DNA of 64,000 nucleotides from an uncultured Alphaproteobacteria bacterium (GCA_902574225.1 CACGMO010000011.1:1-64000), one strand, 5' to 3'; counted from the first letter of the stretch, positions 51,659 to 63,524 are shown. Program-made: numbers and translations. Notes: a model not told the origin generated them from the sequence alone.

Positions 51659-52501
51659 ATGGATAAACCAAGAAATGACAAAGTCTACAACCGTAATATT
51701 GGAATACAAAGACTAGAGTCATTAGTTGAGAGGCTGAGAGATCCTATATCTGGGTGCCCTTGGGATATTGAGCAAGATAACAAAAGCATAGCACATTATT
51801 GTATCGAAGAAGCACACGAACTCCAGCAGGCCATTTCTTTAAACAAAAAGGACGCAATAAGAAGCGAGCTCGGAGATCTTTTATTTCAGATAGCATTTCA
51901 TTGCCATATCGCTGAGAAAGATTATGGCTTTACCTTCGATGATGTAGTCCAAGATGTTTGTGACAAAATGATTTTCAGGCATCCTCACGTATTCAACAAA
52001 GAAAAACGAGATGGAAGCAGTATTTCCACAAAAGAAGTGAAAGATAATTGGGAAAAAATTAAATCTCTGGAAAAAAATAATACAAAAAATCCAAGGAGAT
52101 TTTTTGAAGACGTTCCCCTATCACTTCCTGCACTGGCTCATGCCGCAAAGGTTCAAAAAAAAGCCTCACAACTAAATTTTGATTGGAGCAATTCTTCGGA
52201 AATTCTCAGTAAGATAAACGAGGAAGTGGAAGAACTTTGGGATGCTTGTAAAACTAATAATAAAATTCACATAGAGGAAGAGTTTGGAGATGTCCTGTTT
52301 TCTATTGTTAATCTGAGCCGAAAACTTGATGTAGACGCAGAGAAATGCTTAGGTATTTCAATCAAAAAATTTAAAAAAAGAATAATTGAGTCAATTAAGT
52401 TAATCAAGGCTGAGAAACTATCTGATAAACACCTGACAGATAAAAAATTACATGAAATATGGGAGCATGCTAAAGACTTGCTCAAAAAAAATGATGTTTG
52501 A
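51659..52501 (+). CDS. mazG: Nucleoside triphosphate pyrophosphohydrolase
   Basis: RLRDPISGCPWDIEQDNKSIAHYCIEEAHELQQAI; LGDLLFQIAFHCHIA; HPHVF; EEEFGDVLFSIVNLSRKL. Confidence 0.95.
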   Translation: MDKPRNDKVYNRNIGIQRLESLVERLRDPISGCPWDIEQDNKSIAHYCIEEAHELQQAISLNKKDAIRSELGDLLFQIAFHCHIAEKDYGFTFDDVVQDVCDKMIFRHPHVFNKEKRDGSSISTKEVKDNWEKIKSLEKNNTKNPRRFFEDVPLSLPALAHAAKVQKKASQLNFDWSNSSEILSKINEEVEELWDACKTNNKIHIEEEFGDVLFSIVNLSRKLDVDAEKCLGISIKKFKKRIIESIKLIKAEKLSDKHLTDKKLHEIWEHAKDLLKKNDV

Positions 52502-52910
52502 AACTATATCTTCCAGATGTAAAAAAGTTGGCATCAGAATGACTGGGCAGAGGCGATTAATCATTAAGGTGCTAGAGGACTCTGACGATCATCCGGATGT
52601 TGAAACTTTATTCGAAAGAGCAAACAAAATTGACAGTAAAGTATCAATAGCAACGGTGTATAGGACGGTTAAAACTTTAAAGAATGCTGGTATTCTTGAG
52701 AAATTAGAATTTAACGACGGTCGATCGAGATTTGAAGATGCAGTGAGAAAACATCATGATCATTTAATCGATCTAGATACTGGTAAAGTCATAGAGTTTA
52801 TTGACGAAGAAATTGAGCATATGCAAAAGAAAATAGCTAAGAGGCTAGGCTATGAGCTAATCGGACATAAACTTGAGCTATATGGAAAAAAAAATGACAA
52901 GAGCCATTGA
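52491..52910 (+). CDS. fur: Fur-family transcriptional regulator
   Basis: [59 protein letters not shown]...[16 protein letters not shown]. Confidence 0.93.
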   Translation: MMFETISSRCKKVGIRMTGQRRLIIKVLEDSDDHPDVETLFERANKIDSKVSIATVYRTVKTLKNAGILEKLEFNDGRSRFEDAVRKHHDHLIDLDTGKVIEFIDEEIEHMQKKIAKRLGYELIGHKLELYGKKNDKSH

Positions 52911-54171
52911 TCAAATAATAGCACGTGAGATAATTGATAGTAGAGGGAACCCTACCATTGAAGTTGATGTATCTCTGATAAATGGTTCTTTTGGTAGAGC
53001 TTCAGTTCCCTCTGGAGCCTCTACTGGCAGCCACGAAGCCCTAGAGTTGCGAGATAATAACTCTACACGATATTTGGGGAAAGGGGTAAGAACAGCTGTT
53101 AACAATATTAATGAAAAAATAAATCCGCACTTAAAAGGCCATGATCCATTAAACCAAAAGAATATCGACGAGATGTTAATTCAATTGGACGGCACATCAA
53201 ATAAGTCAAATTTAGGGGGTAACGCTATGTTGGGAGTTTCTCTAGCAACAGCTAGAGCAGCATCTAATTCGAAAAATCAGTCACTCTTTAAGTACCTAGG
53301 ATCCGTTGAGGAGTATAAACTCCCAGTGCCGTTAATGAATATAATTAACGGGGGCAGTCACGCGGATAACACCATCGATTTCCAAGAGTTTATGATTATG
53401 CCTATCGGGGCAAAAACGTTCAGCAAAGCCATACAGATGTCATGCGAAGTTTTTCAAACTCTTAAAAATAATCTAAAGACAGATGGATTTAGTACAAATA
53501 TAGGAGATGAAGGGGGTTTTGCCCCTGCTTTGGAAAGTACAGAGAGAGCTCTAGATGCAGTTGTGAAGGCAATCAAATCTTGTGGATATACTTTAGAGAA
53601 AGATTTTTATTTAGCTCTTGATTGTGCATCAACAGAATATTATGACGGCAAGAAGTATAACCTGGATGGCGATAATAAATCGTTAACAGCCAACGAGAAT
53701 GCTGAAAATCTAGAAATTCTATGTAGAAAGTATCCGATTTTTTCTATTGAAGATGGAATGGCTGAGGATGATTGGGAAGGTTGGAAACTACTCACTGAAA
53801 CCCTAAGTGCAAAAGTGCAATTAGTGGGAGATGACTTGTTTGTTACCAACAAAATCCGTCTCAGAGAAGGGATAGAAAGAGGTGCAGGGAATGCAATCCT
53901 GATAAAACCAAATCAAATAGGCACATTAAGCGAAACTATAGAGACAATTTCACTAGCTCAGGAAAATAATTACTCCTGTATAATGTCTCACAGATCTGGA
54001 GAAACAGAGGATACGTTTATAGCTGATCTAGCAGTGGCTACTGGGTGCACTCAAATAAAGACTGGATCGTTATCGAGAAGTGACAGGTTGGCAAAATATA
54101 ATCAACTATTACGCATAGAGGAAGAAATTGGGCAAAATGCTCAGTATATTGGTACTGATATCCTAAAATGA
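52894..54171 (+). CDS. eno: Enolase
   Basis: [62 protein letters not shown]. Confidence 0.98.
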   Translation: MTRAIDQIIAREIIDSRGNPTIEVDVSLINGSFGRASVPSGASTGSHEALELRDNNSTRYLGKGVRTAVNNINEKINPHLKGHDPLNQKNIDEMLIQLDGTSNKSNLGGNAMLGVSLATARAASNSKNQSLFKYLGSVEEYKLPVPLMNIINGGSHADNTIDFQEFMIMPIGAKTFSKAIQMSCEVFQTLKNNLKTDGFSTNIGDEGGFAPALESTERALDAVVKAIKSCGYTLEKDFYLALDCASTEYYDGKKYNLDGDNKSLTANENAENLEILCRKYPIFSIEDGMAEDDWEGWKLLTETLSAKVQLVGDDLFVTNKIRLREGIERGAGNAILIKPNQIGTLSETIETISLAQENNYSCIMSHRSGETEDTFIADLAVATGCTQIKTGSLSRSDRLAKYNQLLRIEEEIGQNAQYIGTDILK

Positions 54172-54939
54172 GTTTTCTGGGCTCACTAAACCGTTCTTAA
54201 CCGCTTTGTAACAAGCGAAACTTAAATGCTTTCGATCACCGCATGTGTTGAATTCAATTGGCTTATGGAATACCAAGCGGACCCTACCGTGGCGTGCTTT
54301 CTTGATGATTTTTTTGATGTTTTCAAAGATTGTATCCTCTTCTCTCCAAAAACTATAAAAACCAGGGTCATTTTCTATTGGTGACTTGTAGATAATGGTT
54401 AAAGGCTGAACGGATCCTAAAATCTTTTCTTTAAACGTTTCACCATAACAAACTTCAAATAGGGATGATTTAAATTGCTTAATGATTGACCCATCGGTAC
54501 TTGTGCCTTCTGGAAAGAAGAATATGCTTTTGCCTTTTTTTAAACATTCTTCCACAGCCGACTTGTGCGAAAGTGCATTTAAAGATTTTCTTTCTATAAA
54601 TATTGTTTGTCCTAGAGTGGCAAGGACACCCAAACCTGGCCAAGATCTAACCTCCTTTTTTGCAATAAAGACCACATCTAGAATGCAATTTATAGCCAAG
54701 ATATCGATCCAAGAAATGTGGTTGGAGACAAAAACATGAGCGTCACTCTTCAGCCCTACTAGTTCCCATTCTATTCCAATTATCTTCATAACAGCTCTAG
54801 ACCAAAACTTTTTGATAAGTAAAATAGCAATCCTTTGTCCGAATAAAAAATCTAAAGCTAACCCAAGCAGATACATAGGCATTAGCGTTATTGTCAAAGC
54901 TAAAACAACTGAAACTCTCAATATAGCAATTAAACTCAT
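54163..54939 (-). CDS. 1-acyl-sn-glycerol-3-phosphate acyltransferase-like (PlsC family)
   Basis: [23 protein letters not shown]. Confidence 0.88.
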   Translation of the reverse strand: MSLIAILRVSVVLALTITLMPMYLLGLALDFLFGQRIAILLIKKFWSRAVMKIIGIEWELVGLKSDAHVFVSNHISWIDILAINCILDVVFIAKKEVRSWPGLGVLATLGQTIFIERKSLNALSHKSAVEECLKKGKSIFFFPEGTSTDGSIIKQFKSSLFEVCYGETFKEKILGSVQPLTIIYKSPIENDPGFYSFWREEDTIFENIKKIIKKARHGRVRLVFHKPIEFNTCGDRKHLSFACYKAVKNGLVSPENSF

Positions 54940-54955
54940 CTAACCTTCCAGTTGC

Positions 54956-55492
54956 TTATAATTTAATTGCTTTCATGTCTAAGTTGAAACGTCTCATGTT
55001 TTGTTGGTACCATTGCGCAGACTTCGTGATCCCCTTAATCTCTTTTTCTGTTAATTGCCTAACGACCTTTGCTGGAGATCCCATGATGAGAGAGTTTTCT
55101 GGGAACGTTTTACCCTCAGTTACCAGGGAGCAGGCACCTACTAAACAATTTTTTGCTATTCGAGCACCATTTAATATTGTCGACCCCATACCAATAAGAG
55201 TGTTATCTTCAATAATGCATCCATGAAGCATCGCTTTATGGCCTATTGTGCAGTTTTTCCCTATCTCAATAGGGAATCCTAAGTCTGTATGGAGAATTGT
55301 GTTTTCTTGTATATTGGTGCCATCCATTATTGTTACTGTTTCGTTATCCCCTCTTATAGTTGTTCCAAACCAAACAGATGTTCCTTCTTTCATAATCACA
55401 TTACCTATGACAAATGCACTCGGAGCAATCCAAAAATCATTATTTTCTGGCAGCGTAGGTTTCATATTTCCAAGCTCATAAATAGTGGTCAT
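54956..55492 (-). CDS. Gamma-carbonic anhydrase-like hexapeptide repeat protein
   Basis: VWFGTTIRGDNETVTIMDGTNIQENTILHTD...IGHKAMLHGCIIEDNTLIGMGSTILNGARIAKNCLVGA. Confidence 0.88.
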   Translation of the reverse strand: MTTIYELGNMKPTLPENNDFWIAPSAFVIGNVIMKEGTSVWFGTTIRGDNETVTIMDGTNIQENTILHTDLGFPIEIGKNCTIGHKAMLHGCIIEDNTLIGMGSTILNGARIAKNCLVGACSLVTEGKTFPENSLIMGSPAKVVRQLTEKEIKGITKSAQWYQQNMRRFNLDMKAIKL

Positions 55493-56145
55493 GACTTCAA
55501 TTCCTTAAATTCGTATGTAAGTGTTTCAACAAAATCCTCCAATTGACTATTTCTAACGCGTCGCAACTTTTCAGATGTAATTATCGATTTTACTTCATGA
55601 AGGGTTTGCTCAAAATTATTGTTTACAATAACATAATCATATTCTTTCCAGTGCATTATTTCACCAATAGATTTTGTCATTCTATCTTTGACAGTTTCTG
55701 AAGAGTCTTGAGCTCGCTTCATCAGTCTCTCTTGTAGCGCTTTGATCGATGGAGGTAAAATAAATATGGAAATAACAAATTTACTTAGAGATGAACTACG
55801 AATTTGCTTGCCTCCTTGCCAGTCAACATCAAAAATCAAATCTTTACCATCATTAATGGACTCCATTACAGGCTCTAAAGGGGTCCCATATAAATTTCCA
55901 AAAACTTTGGCGTGCTCTAAAAATTGACCGTCATTAATTCTTTCTCTGAATTCGTCAACGGATAAAAAATGGTACTCTCTGCCATTTACTTCACCCGGTC
56001 TAGATTTTCTAGTAGTAGACGAAACGGAAAATAAAAAGTTTTTATTTTCTTCAACCAAAGCACGCGCAATGCTCGTCTTACCTGCTCCAGATGGAGAAGA
56101 CAAAATCACTAATACGCCTTTTTCTGACAAGCTCAATTTCTCCAC
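55489..56145 (-). CDS. gmk: Guanylate kinase
   Basis: LVILSSPSGAGKTSIARAL; SVSSTTRKSRPGEVNGREYHFL; LIFDVDWQGGKQI. Confidence 0.96.
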   Translation of the reverse strand: MEKLSLSEKGVLVILSSPSGAGKTSIARALVEENKNFLFSVSSTTRKSRPGEVNGREYHFLSVDEFRERINDGQFLEHAKVFGNLYGTPLEPVMESINDGKDLIFDVDWQGGKQIRSSSLSKFVISIFILPPSIKALQERLMKRAQDSSETVKDRMTKSIGEIMHWKEYDYVIVNNNFEQTLHEVKSIITSEKLRRVRNSQLEDFVETLTYEFKELKS

Positions 56146-56154
56146 AAATTAGAT

Positions 56155-57015
56155 TTAATAAACAAACTGCTCTTCTCTTAGTCCAAGTAAGAATAGGATA
56201 GCCGATATATCTGAATTTTTTAACACATGTTTTGCAGAAAGATTAAGATGATCACTGCCCTTAAACGAAATACCCACTCCAGATTCTGAAATCATTCTTA
56301 CATCATTGTTCCCATCACCTACCGCCACAACTCTAGAGTTGTTTTTCCCTTGCCTAGCAATTAATTGCTTCATCAATTCAAGCTTTTTCTCTGCGTTTAT
56401 TATTGTTCCTAATGCTTTTCCGGTCAAGCAACCCTCTTTATATTCTAAAACATTTGCAAATGAGAAGTCTGCTTCCAATTCTTTCTGAATATGATCAGAA
56501 AAATAAGTAAATCCTCCAGAAAGAATAGCAGTTTTTCCAAAATGTTTTTTAAACGTTTTAAAAAGAGTTACAGCACCAGGCCTGACATTAATTTTTTTGG
56601 ACAAACAATGCTCTAGAACTTCTAATTCGGTGCCTTTTAGCAAAGCTAATCTTTTTCGCAAAGATTCGTCAAAATCCAACCCCTCTTTCATTGCTTGTGC
56701 CGTAATCCTCCTAACTTCCGACCCTTTTCCTACAAGATCAGCAATCTCATCAATGCATTCTTCTTCTAAAATAGTTCCATCCATATCGGAAGCTAATAGA
56801 TGAACACTTCGTTCATCCTCAGTAATAAAATTTATGTCAATTTTTTTAATTTCTTCTAACTTAAGCTCCTCAGTGATATTTTCTGGATCCACTTGAAACT
56901 GAACTCCACAGGACCCTAGCACATCCACTTTTTTGGCGTTCAAATGGTTCTTCAATAAAGCTATTTCAGAAGATGGTATTTCTTTATGCGATGTTACTAC
57001 ACAAAAATTTAGCAT
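56155..57015 (-). CDS. serB: Phosphoserine phosphatase
   Basis: ASDMDGTILEEECIDEIADLVG; ILSGGFTYFSD; VAVGDGNNDVRMI. Confidence 0.93.
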   Translation of the reverse strand: MLNFCVVTSHKEIPSSEIALLKNHLNAKKVDVLGSCGVQFQVDPENITEELKLEEIKKIDINFITEDERSVHLLASDMDGTILEEECIDEIADLVGKGSEVRRITAQAMKEGLDFDESLRKRLALLKGTELEVLEHCLSKKINVRPGAVTLFKTFKKHFGKTAILSGGFTYFSDHIQKELEADFSFANVLEYKEGCLTGKALGTIINAEKKLELMKQLIARQGKNNSRVVAVGDGNNDVRMISESGVGISFKGSDHLNLSAKHVLKNSDISAILFLLGLREEQFVY

Positions 57016-57040
57016 TACAAAAGTAAGTATTCGCCTTGTT

Positions 57041-58384
57041 TTATTTTTCCAATTGTTCCGCTATTAAAAATGCTAGCTCAAGGGATTGAGAAGCATTCAA
57101 TCTGGGGTCACAGGCAGTGTGATACCGCAAGGAAAGGTCTTCATCATCAATTAATTGAAGTCCACCAGTACACTCGGTTACATCTTTTCCTGTCATTTCA
57201 AAATGTACACCGCCAAGATAAGTCCCTTCTGATCGATGAGCTGTGAACGAATTTTGCACCTCAGCCAATACATGATCAAATGGTCTAGTCTTGAATCCAC
57301 TGGTTGACTTAACAGTGTTTCCATGCATGGGATCACAGCACCAAACAACATTTAGCCCTTCTGATTGAACAATCTTTATCAGTCCCGGTAGATAATCCAA
57401 AACTTTGTTATGACCGAATCTAGTTATTAAAGTGAGCCTACCCATTTCATTTTTTGGATTGAGCTTTTGAACCAGTCTCACCAAATCGTCTTTGGATAGA
57501 CTTGGTCCACACTTAAGTCCTATTGGATTCTCTACACCACTACAAAAGTCGACATGAGCCCCATCTGGATCTCTGGTTCTATCCCCAATCCAAAGCATAT
57601 GGCCTGAACCTGCAATTGGATAACCTGTGAGGCTGTCAATTCTGCAAAGTGCCTCTTCATATTCCAAAAGCAATGCCTCGTGGCTTGTATAGAAATCAAC
57701 TTTTCTAAGCGTCTGAGTATTGTTGGGAGAGACACCAGCCGCTTCCATGAAGTCAAGAGCCTCAGAAATTCTCTCAGCAAGCTCTGAAAACTGTGTGTAT
57801 CTGCTTCCTGTACTAGTGTTCTCTAGGGTCCAAGAGTGAACTTGACGTATATCAGCAAAGCCTCCTTGAGAAAATGCTCTCAATAGGTTTACGGAGGCTG
57901 CTGATTGCGTGTATGCTTGAAGCATTCTCTTTGGATCAGGCTCTCTACTTTTCAAGTCCGGCGCAATATCATTGATAATATCTCCTCGGTATGATGGTAG
58001 TTTTTGATCATTAATTGTTTCATAGTCTGCAGACCGAGGTTTAGCAAACTGTCCTGCCATACGACCAATTTTTACCACTGGCTTTTTTGAGCCAAAGGTA
58101 AGCACAACGGCCATTTGGAGCATTACTTTGAACGTATCTCTTATTAAGTTTGCCGAAAATTCTGAAAAGCTTTCAGCGCAATCTCCTCCCTGAAGTAAAA
58201 AAGCTTCGCCAGTGCCTACTTTAGCAAGCTGTTCCCTTAAATTTCTCACCTCTCCAGCGAAAACTAACGGTGGCAATGCTTCTAGGCTACTCTCTACAGA
58301 TGCTAACTCATCTAAATTACCATAAGTAGGCATCTGAACTCTTGGTTTCCCACGCCAACCTTTTTTATCCCAGTCCATCCACAT
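57041..58384 (-). CDS. Class II 3-deoxy-7-phosphoheptulonate synthase
   Basis: [72 protein letters not shown] start preferred. Confidence 0.95.
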   Translation of the reverse strand: MWMDWDKKGWRGKPRVQMPTYGNLDELASVESSLEALPPLVFAGEVRNLREQLAKVGTGEAFLLQGGDCAESFSEFSANLIRDTFKVMLQMAVVLTFGSKKPVVKIGRMAGQFAKPRSADYETINDQKLPSYRGDIINDIAPDLKSREPDPKRMLQAYTQSAASVNLLRAFSQGGFADIRQVHSWTLENTSTGSRYTQFSELAERISEALDFMEAAGVSPNNTQTLRKVDFYTSHEALLLEYEEALCRIDSLTGYPIAGSGHMLWIGDRTRDPDGAHVDFCSGVENPIGLKCGPSLSKDDLVRLVQKLNPKNEMGRLTLITRFGHNKVLDYLPGLIKIVQSEGLNVVWCCDPMHGNTVKSTSGFKTRPFDHVLAEVQNSFTAHRSEGTYLGGVHFEMTGKDVTECTGGLQLIDDEDLSLRYHTACDPRLNASQSLELAFLIAEQLEK

Positions 58385-58550
58385 TCCTTTGTGACTAAAA
58401 TTATTGCAAAGGTAGGTCTTACACTTATTGAGCCTAAAAAACAACCTGAACAATACTAAAAAAAGCAAAAAAGTCGTTTGTTCTTATTGACTACTGAATA
58501 TTCAATACATAAATAAGATCAATCAAGTCAATAATGAAGGAAATTTCTCA

Positions 58551-60407
58551 ATGAAAAAGGCTTTTGAAGCAGATACTGGTCGCGTTCTTAACATTGTAAT
58601 TAATTCACTCTACTCGGAAAAAGAGATCTTTCTTAGAGAATTGATTTCTAATAGCAGTGATGCGCTTGATAAGCGCCGTTTTCTTTCTCTGACTGACAAA
58701 AATGATAACGTTGGGACAGACGATCTTAAAATTGAGATCCGAGCAAGTAAAAAGGATAGCACGCTGATAATAAAAGATAATGGTGTCGGTATGAGCAAAG
58801 AAGAATTAGAAAATTCTTTAGGAACCATTGCTAAATCCGGAACCACAGAATTCTTGGCACAGCTTGAAAAAAACGCAGGAAAAGACAAGAAGAAAAAAGA
58901 CGTTAATCTTATAGGCCAGTTTGGTGTGGGTTTTTATTCCGCTTTTATGGTTGCTGACAAAGTTGAAGTTGTAAGCAAGGGTGTTGGGCAAACACAAGCA
59001 AACAAATGGGAATCAGATGGTATTTCAGGATACGAAATTTCTGAAGCTAATAAAGAGGAGGTCGGAACAGAAATCACCCTCCATATAAAAAAGAGCGAAA
59101 AGGAATATCTTGATAAAGAAAGGATAGGTTTTGTAACTCGAAAGTATTCAGATCATTTAATGTATTCTGTAAATTTTATTGAAGAAAAGAATGAACCTGA
59201 ATTGCTTAATAAAGCTTCAGCTATTTGGACAAGAGAGAAGAAAGATATTTCTGCCGAACAATATGAAGAGTTTTACAAACAAATAGGTGCTGGATTTAAT
59301 AAACCTTTACTCACCTTACACAATAAAGTTGAAGGAACATTGAGCTATATAAATCTTCTCTTTATACCGGATTCAAGACCATTTGATTTGTTTCAAATGG
59401 ATGTAAAATCTAAGATAAAACTTTATTCAAACCGGGTCCTAATAACCGATGACTCTGAAAGCATTTTACCAAGATGGCTTAGGTTCGTTAAAGGTATAGT
59501 CGACACCTCAGACGTTGACCTTAATGTTAGTAGAGAAATGCTACAACATAATGTCACCTTGAACAAAATCTCTAAGGCATTAAAGAAGAGGGTCATTAAC
59601 GAACTGAAAAAGATGAAAGATAAAGACCAAGAAACATATTCGTCTTTTTGGAATGAATTTGGCATCGTTCTTAAAGAAGGAATTTATGAGGATTTTGACC
59701 TAAAGACAGAACTTCTGGAATTATCAAAGTTCCAGTCCATGAGAGAGAACAAGCTTGTGTTTTTATCAGACTATATCGAAAAAATGAACACTGAACAGAA
59801 AGATATATACTATTTGGCAGCAGAGAATAAAGAGATGGCAGAAGGCAGCCCGCATCTTGAAGTATTCAAGAAAAAGAAGCTTGACGTCTTATTTCTAACG
59901 GACCCGATCGATACATTTTGGTTATCTATGGCAGGTGAATTTCAAGACCGAAAGTTTGTTTCTATTACCAAAGGTGATATAGACCTAACAGCTTTTTCAG
60001 ACGATAAAAAAGAGAAAGAGAAGAAGCCACCGGCAGGCATGAAGGGCCTTGTCGAAAAAATAAAAGAAATACTAGGTGAAAACGTACAGGATGTTAAAGT
60101 GTCTACAAAACTGGTTGACAGCGCATGCTGTCTAGTAGCACCTGATACTGGGATGGATGTTCAAATGGAAAGAATAATGAAGATTCAAAATAAAGATTTC
60201 AAGGGTATGCCCAGAATATTAGAGATAAATCCTGACCATAATATTATTAAGAAACTAAATAAGATTAAGGATACAGACAAAGATGCTTTAAATGATGCCT
60301 CTTTTCTACTGTTTGATCAGGCAAAGATGGTGGAAGGAGAGCTCCCTAACGACATAGCAAAATTTAACCAAAGAATGTCAAAATTCTTGGGTATAGCTCT
60401 AAGCTGA
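58551..60407 (+). CDS. htpG: Molecular chaperone HtpG (Hsp90)
   Basis: IFLRELISNSSDALDKRRF, IKDNGVGMSKEEL, LIGQFGVGFYSAFMVAD, DLNVSREMLQ. Confidence 0.97.
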   Translation: MKKAFEADTGRVLNIVINSLYSEKEIFLRELISNSSDALDKRRFLSLTDKNDNVGTDDLKIEIRASKKDSTLIIKDNGVGMSKEELENSLGTIAKSGTTEFLAQLEKNAGKDKKKKDVNLIGQFGVGFYSAFMVADKVEVVSKGVGQTQANKWESDGISGYEISEANKEEVGTEITLHIKKSEKEYLDKERIGFVTRKYSDHLMYSVNFIEEKNEPELLNKASAIWTREKKDISAEQYEEFYKQIGAGFNKPLLTLHNKVEGTLSYINLLFIPDSRPFDLFQMDVKSKIKLYSNRVLITDDSESILPRWLRFVKGIVDTSDVDLNVSREMLQHNVTLNKISKALKKRVINELKKMKDKDQETYSSFWNEFGIVLKEGIYEDFDLKTELLELSKFQSMRENKLVFLSDYIEKMNTEQKDIYYLAAENKEMAEGSPHLEVFKKKKLDVLFLTDPIDTFWLSMAGEFQDRKFVSITKGDIDLTAFSDDKKEKEKKPPAGMKGLVEKIKEILGENVQDVKVSTKLVDSACCLVAPDTGMDVQMERIMKIQNKDFKGMPRILEINPDHNIIKKLNKIKDTDKDALNDASFLLFDQAKMVEGELPNDIAKFNQRMSKFLGIALS

Positions 60408-60412
60408 TCAAA

Positions 60413-61627
60413 TTATGTGCTTTGGTAAAGCGTAGTTACACACGCCCCGCCCAAGCCAAGATTATGCTGTAGAGCTGTTTTAGCGCCATCAACTTGCTTT
60501 TCGCCTGCGTTCCCACGAAGTTGCTGGGTCAACTCAAAACACTGTGCTAATCCAGTTGCCCCCAATGGATGTCCCTTTGAAAGTAATCCTCCGGAAGGAT
60601 TGGTTACAAACTTGCCCCCGAAAGTATTATCTCCATCTTGAACAAACTTTTGCGCCTCGCCTTCTTCACATAAGCCAAGAGCTTCATAAGTTATAAGCTC
60701 ATTGTGGGCAAAACAATCGTGTAGTTCCACTACATCCACATCTTTAACATCAATCCCGGTTTGCTGATATACATTTTTTGCCGCCTCCTTAGTCATGTCG
60801 TAGCCTACTAATTGCATCATATCCTTCTCTGAAAAAGTAGACTCGTAATCAGTTGTCATCGCTTGCGCTAAAATCTTCACACTAGAATCGATATTATGTT
60901 TATTCGCAAACTTTTCAGAAACTAAGACAGCAGCAGCCCCACCACAGGTTGGTGGGCAAGCCATTAATCTGGTCATAACACCTGGCCACATAATTGGAGA
61001 CTCCATTACTTCTTCCTCACTGACCTCTTTTTTGAATAGGGCTAACGGATTTTTAGCGGCATGTCTGCTTGCCTTAGCTCTAATTTTTGCAAAATCTTTC
61101 ATAGTGGTCCCATATTTATCCATATGTGATTTTCCAGCACCTCCAAAGTAACGTAACGCTAATGGAATTTCTGCATTCCCTACTAACTGTTCGCAGGTTT
61201 CATTAAATTCACCAAAAGGACTTGGCCTGTCAGTGTAGATATCACCTAGCGCTCCAGGTCGCATTTGCTCAAAGCCCAGAGCCAGAACACAATCACTAGA
61301 ACCACTTTCTATCGCTTGCCTTGCCAAATAGAGTGCTGTGGAACCTGTGGAACAGTTATTGTTTACATTTATAATTGGAATACCTGTCATGCCAACATGA
61401 TACAAAGCCCGCTGACCTGATGTGGAATCTCCAAATACATATCCAACAAAGGCACTTTGGATATTTTTATAGTCTACACCACTGTCTCGGAGCGCTAACT
61501 TAGCTGCTTTTGCACCCATAATATCATAGGTCTCTGAAGCTCCAGGCTTAGCAAAAGGAATCATTCCAACTCCCGCTACTATTACTTTATTTCCAGTTGA
61601 TTTATTTGTCATTTTGGGCTCCGTCAT
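60413..61627 (-). CDS. Thiolase / SCP2-type lipid-transfer acetyl-CoA acetyltransferase
   Basis: VNNNCSTGSTALYLARQAIESG; VVELHDCFAHNELITYEALGLC; NPSGGLLSKGHPLGATGLAQCFELT. Confidence 0.92.
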   Translation of the reverse strand: MTEPKMTNKSTGNKVIVAGVGMIPFAKPGASETYDIMGAKAAKLALRDSGVDYKNIQSAFVGYVFGDSTSGQRALYHVGMTGIPIINVNNNCSTGSTALYLARQAIESGSSDCVLALGFEQMRPGALGDIYTDRPSPFGEFNETCEQLVGNAEIPLALRYFGGAGKSHMDKYGTTMKDFAKIRAKASRHAAKNPLALFKKEVSEEEVMESPIMWPGVMTRLMACPPTCGGAAAVLVSEKFANKHNIDSSVKILAQAMTTDYESTFSEKDMMQLVGYDMTKEAAKNVYQQTGIDVKDVDVVELHDCFAHNELITYEALGLCEEGEAQKFVQDGDNTFGGKFVTNPSGGLLSKGHPLGATGLAQCFELTQQLRGNAGEKQVDGAKTALQHNLGLGGACVTTLYQST

Positions 61628-61815
61628 TTCTAAACACCTGTTAGTCTATAATTTACACTTAAAGAGGTCAACTTTCCGTTTATAAACCAAGAAAATAAAT
61701 AATCTAATATTTGGCCAGTAAGCTCATAAGGATGATCTATAGCCATATGTGTAAATTTTGTTCCTGGGTATAAAAGTCATTTACAATTTTGCTTTTCGGA
61801 GAGTAAACTTACTAT

Positions 61816-62136
61816 GTGGTAAATATTGTTTTTAAATTTTTTATAGCCATTTCTTGTTTGCTGATATTTCGGGGACTATTAGCAGAACCGTTGCTTGATG
61901 GAGCTGACTTTGATTATGGTGAATATTTATCAGGACAATGTTTAACATGTCATCAAAACTCATCTGATGAAGGTATTCCTGCCATAAATGGTGCCGAAGC
62001 CCTTTATATAGCTAAGAAGCTAATATTATATAAAAATAAAGAGCTGGGGAACGAAGTAATGCAATTGGTTGCTGGTGCTCTAGACAAAGAGCAAATAGCG
62101 TCTTTAGCGATTTATTTTAATAGCTTGGAAAAATAA
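61816..62136 (+). CDS. Monoheme c-type cytochrome, sulfide dehydrogenase cytochrome subunit (FccA/SoxE-like)
   Basis: GTG start, signal peptide, single CLTCH heme motif; immediately upstream of the fccB-like gene. Confidence 0.78.
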   Translation: MVNIVFKFFIAISCLLIFRGLLAEPLLDGADFDYGEYLSGQCLTCHQNSSDEGIPAINGAEALYIAKKLILYKNKELGNEVMQLVAGALDKEQIASLAIYFNSLEK

Positions 62137-62245
62137 ACTGAACTTAATCAAAAATATGTAAAGAAACAATTAACACTTGTTCAATTTTATTTTCAAAAAA
62201 TAAATAATCCTGTTACACTTAAAAAAATAATATAGGGAGGACACT

Positions 62246-63514
62246 ATGAATAATCTATCTAGACGTTCCTTTGTATCTTTTGCTCTTGCTTCAACATCTT
62301 TGTTAGCTATGCCTGCTATTTCTACAGGATCAGCTCGACCTAAGGTCGTTGTTGTTGGCGGTGGTGCAGGTGGAGCGACGGCTGCAAGATACATTGCAAA
62401 AGATTCGAAAGGCGCGATTGATGTGACTTTAATTGAAGCATCAAAACATTATTACACATGTTTTTACTCGAACCTTTATTTAGGGGGTTTTCGAGACTAT
62501 GATTCAATTGGTCATTCATACAATAATTTAAGCGCTAATCATGGGGTTAATGTAGTACATGATTGGGCTATATCTGTAGACTCGTCTGCACGCAAAGTGA
62601 GATTAGGCTCCGGGGCCACTGTCAGTTATGATAGGTTGGTATTATCACCAGGGATCGATATAAAATATGACAGTATTGACGGGTACTCGGTCGAAGCACA
62701 AACAAAAATGCCTCATGCTTGGAAGTCTGGAACTCAAGTTAAGGTTTTGAGAGATCAAGTCTTAAATATGCCTAAGGGTGGTACCTTTGCTATGGTTCCT
62801 CCACCAAACCCATACAGATGTCCTCCGGGGCCTTACGAGCGTATTTCTATGGTTGCTCATATACTTAAAGAAAAAAATCCCACTGCGAAAATTGTTGTTA
62901 TAGATCCCAAAAATAAGTTTTCTAAACAAGGTCTATTTATGGCCGGCTGGGAAAAGCACTATCCTGGAATGGTTGAGTGGATTGATAACGATACTCACGG
63001 TGGCATTAAAAACGTAAACCCAGAAACAATGGAAATTGAGACTGATCTTGATACATTTAAAGCGGACGTTGCTTGTGTGGTACCAGCCCAGAGGGCGGGT
63101 GCTATAGCAATGAATGCCGGTGTAACAGATGGAGATTGGAGCCCAATAGTTCCAGCATCTATGCAAACCAAGGCAGATAGTAATATTTACGTTCTGGGGG
63201 ATGCATCAGTTGCGTCTGCAATGCCAAAATCTGGTTTCTCTGCAAATAGCCAAGCAAAGGTTGCAGCAAATCATATAAGGGGCGAACTAACTGATAGCAG
63301 AGTGTTTCCTGCAAAATTCTCAAATACATGTTGGTCCTTGGTAGCAACTAATGACGGAATAAAGGTTGGAGCGAATTATAAAGCTGGAGAAGAAAAGATC
63401 GAAGTAGTAGATAAGTTCGTCTCTAAAACAGATGAGGGCAACGCTAAGCGTAAGAAGACCTACGAAGAGTCTATAGGGTGGTACAACGGTATAACTACCG
63501 ATATGTTCTCATAG
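62246..63514 (+). CDS. fccB: Flavocytochrome c sulfide dehydrogenase flavin-binding subunit (FccB/SoxF-like)
   Basis: Tat-like SRRSFVSFALAS; KVVVVGGGAGGATAARYI; NPYRCPPGPYERISM; YVLGDASVASAMPKSGFSANSQAKV. Confidence 0.92.
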   Translation: MNNLSRRSFVSFALASTSLLAMPAISTGSARPKVVVVGGGAGGATAARYIAKDSKGAIDVTLIEASKHYYTCFYSNLYLGGFRDYDSIGHSYNNLSANHGVNVVHDWAISVDSSARKVRLGSGATVSYDRLVLSPGIDIKYDSIDGYSVEAQTKMPHAWKSGTQVKVLRDQVLNMPKGGTFAMVPPPNPYRCPPGPYERISMVAHILKEKNPTAKIVVIDPKNKFSKQGLFMAGWEKHYPGMVEWIDNDTHGGIKNVNPETMEIETDLDTFKADVACVVPAQRAGAIAMNAGVTDGDWSPIVPASMQTKADSNIYVLGDASVASAMPKSGFSANSQAKVAANHIRGELTDSRVFPAKFSNTCWSLVATNDGIKVGANYKAGEEKIEVVDKFVSKTDEGNAKRKKTYEESIGWYNGITTDMFS

Positions 63515-63524
63515 TTTTTGTTGA

